DNA of 11,277 bases from JBCDBY01 sp039182715 (GTDB lineage: Bacteria > Planctomycetota > PLA2). Under the pieces are notes generated by a model, which saw only the letters and a program-made list of their open reading frames with translations, was not told the origin of the DNA and ran no database searches. Positions 6,805-11,277 of the stretch are shown piece by piece; the first letter of the stretch is position 1; each line of letters opens with the position of its first letter. Location of the stretch: assembly GCA_039182715.1 (NCBI GenBank), contig JBCDBY010000140.1:1-11277 (forward strand). The letters run 5' to 3'. The translations under genes were made by a program, and so were the position numbers.

Positions 6805-7415
6805 GCGACAACGTGCTCTCGCCGGTGCAGGTCGCGGCCCTCGACCGGGTGCTGCACGACGGCGCGGCGAAGGCGGCCACGGCGCTGGGCCAGTGGCTCG
6901 GCCGGCCGGTGACGATCGACGTCGATGCGGTGGAGCAGCTGCCGCTCGCCGACGCGGCCGACGTGCTCGGCGCCGGCGACGCACCGATCTGTTTCTGCGA
7001 GGCGAGCCTGGCGGGCCACCTGACCGGCCAGCTCATCCTCGCGTTCGACGACGCGAGCGGGCTGGCGCTGGCCGACCTGCTGCAGAGCCAGCCGCGCGGC
7101 ACCGCGACCGAATGGGGCGAGATGGAACAGTCCGCCGCGCTCGAAACGGCCAACATCGTCGGCTGCGCCTACCTCAACGTGGCGGCCGACGCGCTGCCGG
7201 GCACCGACGACGGCATCCTCCCCTCGCCGCCGCGCTTCAGCCGCGACTACGCGGAGAGCCTGATCGAGTTCGCGCTCATGGATCAGATCGGCGCGTCGGC
7301 CAACGTGCTGCTCGCGCGATCCCGCTTCCGCATCGACGTGGAGTCGGTGGACTGGACGCTGCTGCTGGTGCCCGATGCCGCCTCGGTCGCGCGCCTGTCG
7401 GGGGAGCTTTCGTGA
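6801..7415 (+). CDS. CheC-family CheY-P phosphatase with one degenerate active site
   Basis: CheC dephosphorylates CheY-P and in Bacillus and Thermotoga binds CheD. The 204-residue length fits CheC. CheC has two pseudosymmetric E-x-x-N sites. Here the second is intact: SAALETANIVGCAYLN (111-126), with Glu115 and Asn118. The first aligns at RVLHDGAAKAATALGQWLGR (16-35), but the expected Glu and Asn are Arg16 and His19, so that site should be dead. The later part (AESLIEFALMDQIG, about 151-164, then FRIDVESVDWTLLLVP) follows the usual CheC end. CheX, which also has a single E-x-x-N, is an alternative name, but the full CheC length, the recognisable relic first site and the adjacent cheD favour CheC. 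It starts at GTG 6801 inside GTGA and overlaps cheD in the same way. Confidence 0.85.
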   Translation: MSDNVLSPVQVAALDRVLHDGAAKAATALGQWLGRPVTIDVDAVEQLPLADAADVLGAGDAPICFCEASLAGHLTGQLILAFDDASGLALADLLQSQPRGTATEWGEMEQSAALETANIVGCAYLNVAADALPGTDDGILPSPPRFSRDYAESLIEFALMDQIGASANVLLARSRFRIDVESVDWTLLLVPDAASVARLSGELS

Positions 7416-7912
7416 GCGCGCACCCGTCGATTCGCATGGGCGAGCTCATGGTGGTCCGGGACGACGGCGCCTTGCGCACGCTGCTCGGCTCGTGCGTGGG
7501 CATCGCGCTCTACGACCGGCGCAGCAAGGTCGGCGGCCTCGCGCACGCCGTGCTGCCCTGGTCGCCGGGGGAAGACGCGGAGCCCGGGCGCTTCGTGGAC
7601 ACGGCGACGGACGCGCTGCTCGAGCGCATGGCGGCACTCGCGGGGCGGCGCATCCAGCCGACGGCGCGCATCGCGGGCGGCGCCGACATGTTCCGGACCA
7701 ACGCGCCGCGCACCATCGGGCAGCAGAACATCGAGGCGAGCGAGCAGGTTCTCGGCCGCCTCGGCATTCCGATCGTGGGCCGCCACTGCGGCGGCACGCA
7801 AGGACGCCGCATGATCTTCGACACCGGCAACGGGGACATCACGATCGAGATGGTCGGGCAGCCGCCCGTGGAGCTGCGCGACAAGGACACGCTGGGGAGC
7901 GCCGCCTCATGA
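7412..7912 (+). CDS. CheD chemoreceptor glutamine deamidase
   Basis: CheD converts receptor glutamines to glutamates and in several bacteria is held by CheC when CheY-P is high. The 166-residue protein is of family length. The catalytic motif LRTLLGSCVGIALYD (21-35) contains Cys28 with Thr23 nearby, and GGLAHAVLP (41-49) contains the catalytic His45. RIAGGADMF (86-94) and the TIGQQNIEASEQVL region (101-114) are conserved family segments. All expected catalytic residues are present. It begins at GTG 7412, overlapping cheC by GTGA, and ends in ATGA shared with cheY. A candidate substrate is Gln524 in the receptor tail, which the in-frame TAG removes, though other Gln residues in the coiled coil remain possible. 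Confidence 0.95.
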   Translation: MSAHPSIRMGELMVVRDDGALRTLLGSCVGIALYDRRSKVGGLAHAVLPWSPGEDAEPGRFVDTATDALLERMAALAGRRIQPTARIAGGADMFRTNAPRTIGQQNIEASEQVLGRLGIPIVGRHCGGTQGRRMIFDTGNGDITIEMVGQPPVELRDKDTLGSAAS

Positions 7913-8286
7913 CGCGCCGCATGCTGATCGTCGACGACGCGCTGATCATGCGGAAGCGGATTCGCGACATCGCGGTGGAGGCCGGCTGGGAGATCGCCGG
8001 CGAGGCGTCGAACGGGGAGGAGGCGCTCGCGCTCTACGACGAGGTGCACCCCGATCTGGTCACGCTCGACATCGTCATGCCGAAGATGGACGGCGTGACC
8101 GCGCTGCAGCGATTCCTCGCGGCGGACCCCGACGCCAAGGTGATCATGATCAGCGCCGTCAACCAGCGCGACAAACTCGCTTCGTGCATCGAGCACGGCG
8201 CGCTCGACTTCATCGTCAAGCCGTTCGACCCCGATCGCCTGCGCGCGATGCTGGCGCGGCGGCTGCGGGACCCGGGAGCGGCGTAG
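7909..8286 (+). CDS. CheY-type single-domain response regulator
   Basis: This is a stand-alone receiver of 125 residues with no output domain. It has the acidic pair Asp9-Asp10 (LIVDDALIMR), the phospho-acceptor Asp54 (LVTLDIVMPKMDG, 50-62), a hydroxyl residue at Ser82 (VIMISAV) and Lys104 (FIVKPFD). In the family, CheA phosphorylates the aspartate and CheY-P binds a target such as the flagellar motor or another effector. The target is unknown because no flagellar gene is in view. The sequence also resembles CheY proteins that serve type IV pili or other non-flagellar outputs. It overlaps cheD by ATGA, and cheB starts 2 bases after its TAG. CheC one gene further upstream is the likely phosphatase. 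Confidence 0.92.
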   Translation: MTRRMLIVDDALIMRKRIRDIAVEAGWEIAGEASNGEEALALYDEVHPDLVTLDIVMPKMDGVTALQRFLAADPDAKVIMISAVNQRDKLASCIEHGALDFIVKPFDPDRLRAMLARRLRDPGAA

Positions 8287-8288
8287 CG

Positions 8289-9350
8289 GTGGCCGACGAT
8301 CCGATGCGACTCCTCATCGTCGAGGACTCGGCGCTTTACCGGCAGATGATCCGGCACATCCTGCGCGACGAGCCGGGCATCTCCATCGTCGGTATCGCGC
8401 GCAACGGCCGGGAGGCGCTCGAGAAAATCGACGAGCTCGACCCGGACGTGCTGACGCTCGACGTGCAGATGCCGGAACTGGACGGCATCGGTGTGCTGCG
8501 CGAGATCAACCGCCGCGGCCTGCGCACGAAGGCGATCATGCTCAGCAGCCTGACGACGGAGGGCGCGCAGGTGACGACGGATGCGCTGTTCGAGGGCGCG
8601 TTCGACTTCATCCTGAAGCCTTCCGGGCGCGACTCCGACGCCAACCGCGCGGAGCTGCTCGCGTCGCTGACGGAAAAACTCGCCGCGCTCCGCGAGGCAG
8701 GGCGGCGCGGACCCTCGCGCGAGCAGAGAATCCCGCCCCGCCCGTCGTCACGCGGTGCGTCGGTCCAAAGCCGCGCGATCGTCATCGGTGTCTCGACCGG
8801 CGGTCCTCCAGCGCTCAAGAAGATCCTGCCCACGCTTCCCGGCGACCTGCCGGTGCCGGTCCTGGTCGTGCAACACATGCCGGCCAAGTACACCGGCGCT
8901 CTGGCCCGTCGCCTGAACGACGTCTGCGCACTCGAGGTGTGCGAAGCGGAGGACGGCATGGAGGCGAAGGCGGGACGCGTCCTGCTCGCGCCGGGCGGCC
9001 GGCAGATGGGCATCGACCGGAAGTCGAAGCGGCTGATCGCATCGATCACGGACGACCCGCCCGAGAACGGGTGCCGTCCGGCGGTGGACTATCTGCTGCG
9101 TTCGGCGGTGGCGGCCTTGCGCGGCGACATCCTCGCGGTCATCCTGACGGGCATGGGCCGGGACGGACTCGAGGGCGCACGCTTGGTGAAACGGCACGGC
9201 GGCCGGGTCTTCGCACAGCACCCGCACGGATGCACCGTGTACGGCATGCCCAAGGCGGTGATCGAGGACGGCATCGCCGATCGCGTGCTGCCGCTCGGGC
9301 GCATGGGGCCCGGCATTCTCAACCACGTCCAGAAGGACCGCGCGCGGTAG
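8289..9350 (+). CDS. CheB receptor methylesterase (receiver plus esterase)
   Basis: CheB removes receptor methyl groups and is activated by phosphotransfer from CheA. The 353-residue protein has an N-terminal receiver (6-115) with phospho-acceptor Asp58 (VLTLDVQMPELDG, 54-66) and Lys110. A linker rich in Arg, Pro and Ser (about 136-160) leads to the esterase domain (about 162-346). The catalytic triad is visible: Ser169 in GVSTGGPPAL, His196 in VVQHMP and Asp292 in LTGMGRDG. GCRPAVDYLL (261-270) and CTVYGMPKAVI (315-325) are the other signatures. Length and order are typical. The GTG at 8289 is 2 bases after the cheY stop; an in-frame ATG at 8304 would shorten the protein by five residues without touching the receiver. 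Confidence 0.95.
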   Translation: MADDPMRLLIVEDSALYRQMIRHILRDEPGISIVGIARNGREALEKIDELDPDVLTLDVQMPELDGIGVLREINRRGLRTKAIMLSSLTTEGAQVTTDALFEGAFDFILKPSGRDSDANRAELLASLTEKLAALREAGRRGPSREQRIPPRPSSRGASVQSRAIVIGVSTGGPPALKKILPTLPGDLPVPVLVVQHMPAKYTGALARRLNDVCALEVCEAEDGMEAKAGRVLLAPGGRQMGIDRKSKRLIASITDDPPENGCRPAVDYLLRSAVAALRGDILAVILTGMGRDGLEGARLVKRHGGRVFAQHPHGCTVYGMPKAVIEDGIADRVLPLGRMGPGILNHVQKDRAR

Positions 9351-9364
9351 GAAGCGAGGACGCA

Positions 9365-10738
9365 GTGGGCGAGAACGAACGCAGCAGGATCACGGTGCTG
9401 ATCGCCGAGGACAGCCGCATCCAGCGCGAGGTGCTCGCGGCCAAGCTGCGCGAGGCCGGATTCCAGGTACGCGCGGCGGAGGACGGCGCGATCGCCCTCG
9501 AGAGCGTGCGTGCGGAGCGGCCGACGATCGTCATCTCCGACATCGAGATGCCGAACATGACCGGCTACGAGTTCTGCGCCGCCGTGAAGTCCGACGCATC
9601 GCTGCGCGCGATCCCCTTCATCCTGCTGTCGACGCTCTCCGAACCGCAGGACATCATTCGCGGGCTGCACTGCGGCGCGGACAACTACGTCACGAAGCCG
9701 TACGACGCGGAGTTCCTGATCGGTCGCGTCGAGTCGCTGCTGGCCACGCCGCTCGGGGAAGAGGAGGAGTCGGAGCCGCTCGAGGTGACGCTCGCGGGCG
9801 AGCGCTACACCGTCAACTCCGGCCGTCGGCAGGTGCTCAACCTGCTCGCTTCCACGTTCGAGAACGCGGTCGAGAAGAACCACGAGCTGATTCGCAGCAA
9901 CCAGGAGCTGCTGGTGGCGCAGGAGAAGCTGGTCGAGTCGAACAGGAAGCTGGAGAGCGCGAACGAGCGCATGCGCACCGACCTCGACGCCGCGGCGCGC
10001 GTGCAGCAATCACTTCTGCCCTCGGAGAAGATCGACACCGACCCCGCCGTGACCGCGTGGAAGTACCTGCCGTGCGACGAGCTGGCCGGCGACTTCCTCA
10101 ACATCATCCGGCTGGACGAGCGGCATCTCGGCGTCTACCTCGTCGACGTCTGCGGGCACGGCGTCGCGTCGTCGCTGCTGGCCGTCACCGTCGGCCGGCT
10201 GCTTTCGCCGCTGGGTGAGGGATCGTCGATCGTCACCCGGGAGTACAACGGCAAGACGGTGATCGTGCCGCCCATGGAGGTCGCGCTCGAGTTGAATCGG
10301 CGACTGCCCGAGAGCGAGAACGGCGGCCTGTGGTTCACGATGATCTACGGCGTGCTCGACCTGGAGACGCTTTCGTTCCGTCACGTGAAGGCGGGCCACC
10401 CCGAGCTCATCCACATCGAGCGCGACGGCGCGGCGCGCTCGATTCCCTGCAAGGGCATGCCGATCGGGTTGTTCGAGGACATGATCCTCGAGGAACAGAC
10501 CGTGCAGCTCGCGCCCGGCGACCGCATCTACATGTACTCCGACGGCCTACCCGAGGCGATGGACGCCGACAGCAACCTGTTCGGCACCGAGCAGACGCTC
10601 GAAGTGCTGGAGCTGGGCATGGGGCAGTCGCTCGGCGAGAGCGTCGACACGCTCATGGCGGTCATCAAGCGCTTCAGCGGCACGCGCAGCTGGGACGACG
10701 ACCTGTCGATCCTCGGGCTGGAAGTCCGGGGCTCCTGA
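9365..10738 (+). CDS. Response regulator fused to a PP2C/SpoIIE-type serine phosphatase (RsbU-like)
   Basis: The 457-residue protein begins with a receiver (8-126) with Glu39-Asp40, phospho-acceptor Asp59 (VISDIEMP), Ser89/Thr90 and Lys111. Next is a conserved linker (about 140-175) and a predicted coiled coil with repeated NQELL, EKLVESN and KLESAN segments (170-210). VQQSLLPS (213-220) opens the PP2C domain, whose metal-ligand motifs are intact: LAGDF (Asp243), LVDVCGHGV (Asp261), YSDGLPEAM (Asp393) and WDDDLSI (Asp445/446). Such proteins dephosphorylate STAS-domain anti-sigma antagonists in partner-switching circuits; none is encoded in the window. The GTG at 9365 has GAGGA at 9356-9360. 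It is 14 bases from cheB, so it is probably co-transcribed and may be a CheA phosphotransfer target that gives the pathway a non-motility output. Confidence 0.9.
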   Translation: MGENERSRITVLIAEDSRIQREVLAAKLREAGFQVRAAEDGAIALESVRAERPTIVISDIEMPNMTGYEFCAAVKSDASLRAIPFILLSTLSEPQDIIRGLHCGADNYVTKPYDAEFLIGRVESLLATPLGEEEESEPLEVTLAGERYTVNSGRRQVLNLLASTFENAVEKNHELIRSNQELLVAQEKLVESNRKLESANERMRTDLDAAARVQQSLLPSEKIDTDPAVTAWKYLPCDELAGDFLNIIRLDERHLGVYLVDVCGHGVASSLLAVTVGRLLSPLGEGSSIVTREYNGKTVIVPPMEVALELNRRLPESENGGLWFTMIYGVLDLETLSFRHVKAGHPELIHIERDGAARSIPCKGMPIGLFEDMILEEQTVQLAPGDRIYMYSDGLPEAMDADSNLFGTEQTLEVLELGMGQSLGESVDTLMAVIKRFSGTRSWDDDLSILGLEVRGS

Positions 10739-10751
10739 GGGCAAGGGCGGC

Positions 10752-11277
10752 ATGCCGTCGCGCGCCGTACTCCGCTTCGTCCTGTTCCTCGCCGCGCTCG
10801 TCCCGGCGTGCAGCGCGACCGGCTCACTTCACGGGCAGGTGCGCCACCTGGAGGAGAGGTCGAGCGGCGTGCGCGAAGTGGTCGCCGTCCCTCTCGACGG
10901 TCAGGCGAACGCGCCCCTGATCACGGTCACGGACGAGCGGGGGTTTTACCGCATCGAGCCGGTCGAGCCGGGTCGCTACCTCGTCTACGAGCGACGAACC
11001 CTGCGCGAGCGCGTGGAGGACTTCACCCCTCACTGGACTAGCGACTGGTTCTCCATCACCCCGGAGGATTGGAGAAGCGGCCGTTCCAGGTACCTCGGGG
11101 ATCAAGACCAGCGGCTCGTGGTCGAAGCGAAAAAGCACGACACGCGACGCTGGCATTCCACGACGGCGCCGGGGCAGATCGCCGTGGTTTCGATCGGCAA
11201 GGCGTGTCGACAGGATCTGGTCGCGCAACCGGTCTGGACGATCACGCTCCCATCCGGCTGGTGGCCGGCCGAGCGGG
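10752..11277 (+). CDS. Predicted lipoprotein with a carboxypeptidase-regulatory-like fold, 3' end outside the window
   Basis: From ATG 10752 the frame stays open for 175 codons to the right edge. AAGGG (10743-10747) lies four bases upstream. The N-terminus has a basic start (Arg4, Arg8), a hydrophobic core (VLFLAALVPA) and Cys20 in VPAC, acceptable as a lipobox although Pro at -2 is uncommon. After Cys20, GSLHGQVRHL (24-33), then TDERGFYRIEPVEPGRYLVY (61-80), has the pattern of a carboxypeptidase regulatory-like or related Ig-like beta-sandwich. The rest, rich in Trp and charged residues, I do not recognise. It starts 13 bases after the phosphatase stop with no terminator between, so read-through transcription is likely. 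A link to signalling is not shown; it may simply be the next gene. Confidence 0.7.
   Translation, partial: MPSRAVLRFVLFLAALVPACSATGSLHGQVRHLEERSSGVREVVAVPLDGQANAPLITVTDERGFYRIEPVEPGRYLVYERRTLRERVEDFTPHWTSDWFSITPEDWRSGRSRYLGDQDQRLVVEAKKHDTRRWHSTTAPGQIAVVSIGKACRQDLVAQPVWTITLPSGWWPAER

Noticed and set aside
4567..6984. An 805-codon open frame on the minus strand opposite cheA
   Set aside because: It is the antisense shadow of a high-GC gene: Arg/Asp/Ala-rich, low complexity, no family resemblance, and it covers the well-conserved CheA domains on the other strand. The same holds for the long minus-strand frame at 2056-3339 opposite the receptor.
7375..8286. A 303-codon continuous frame suggesting a CheD-overlapping fusion to CheY
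   Set aside because: The first part is Arg/Ala-rich antiframe of cheD. Receiver homology begins exactly at ATG 7909 in an ATGA overlap, so CheY is a separate 125-residue protein.

Overview
The window is high-GC bacterial DNA, roughly 65-75% by hand count in the stretches checked, except for the first ~320 bases, which are about 44% GC. GTG starts, very short intergenic gaps and the protein families suggest a proteobacterium. The TIGR02999-type sigma factor fragment is also seen in lineages such as Acidobacteria and Planctomycetes, so placement below phylum is not justified.

Layout: (1) 1-316, low-GC DNA with no credible gene, joined abruptly to (2) 317-751, a sigma factor gene lacking its 5' part. 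(3) 752-878 is a short intergenic stretch with a weak candidate promoter. (4) 879-10738 is one compact plus-strand chemosensory operon in the order cheW, parA-like, mcp, cheR, cheA, cheC, cheD, cheY, cheB, and a response regulator fused to a PP2C phosphatase. Most junctions are overlaps of 4-23 bases or gaps of 2-14 bases. (5) From 10752 to the right edge is the 5' part of a predicted lipoprotein gene in the same orientation.

The chemoreceptor has two PAS domains and no membrane segment, so the array is probably cytoplasmic. A ParA/MinD-type ATPase is encoded immediately upstream and overlaps the receptor gene. The receptor starts with a short basic segment and an Ala/Pro linker. This resembles the PpfA-TlpT arrangement known in Rhodobacter sphaeroides, in which a ParA-like ATPase positions a cytoplasmic chemosensory cluster. 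The operon carries two adaptation modules: CheR/CheB (methylation and demethylation) and CheC/CheD (CheY-P phosphatase and receptor deamidase). CheY is a single-domain regulator. The last operon gene is a receiver-PP2C protein, so the pathway output may go to a partner-switching circuit instead of, or as well as, a flagellar motor.

The most striking anomaly is an in-frame TAG at 3607-3609 in the receptor gene. The same frame continues for 39 more codons of unmistakable receptor C-terminus, including a predicted methylation site, and ends at 3729, overlapping the cheR start by 11 bases. TAG ends four other genes here, so genetic-code reassignment is unlikely. A nonsense mutation or a base-call error is the simplest reading.
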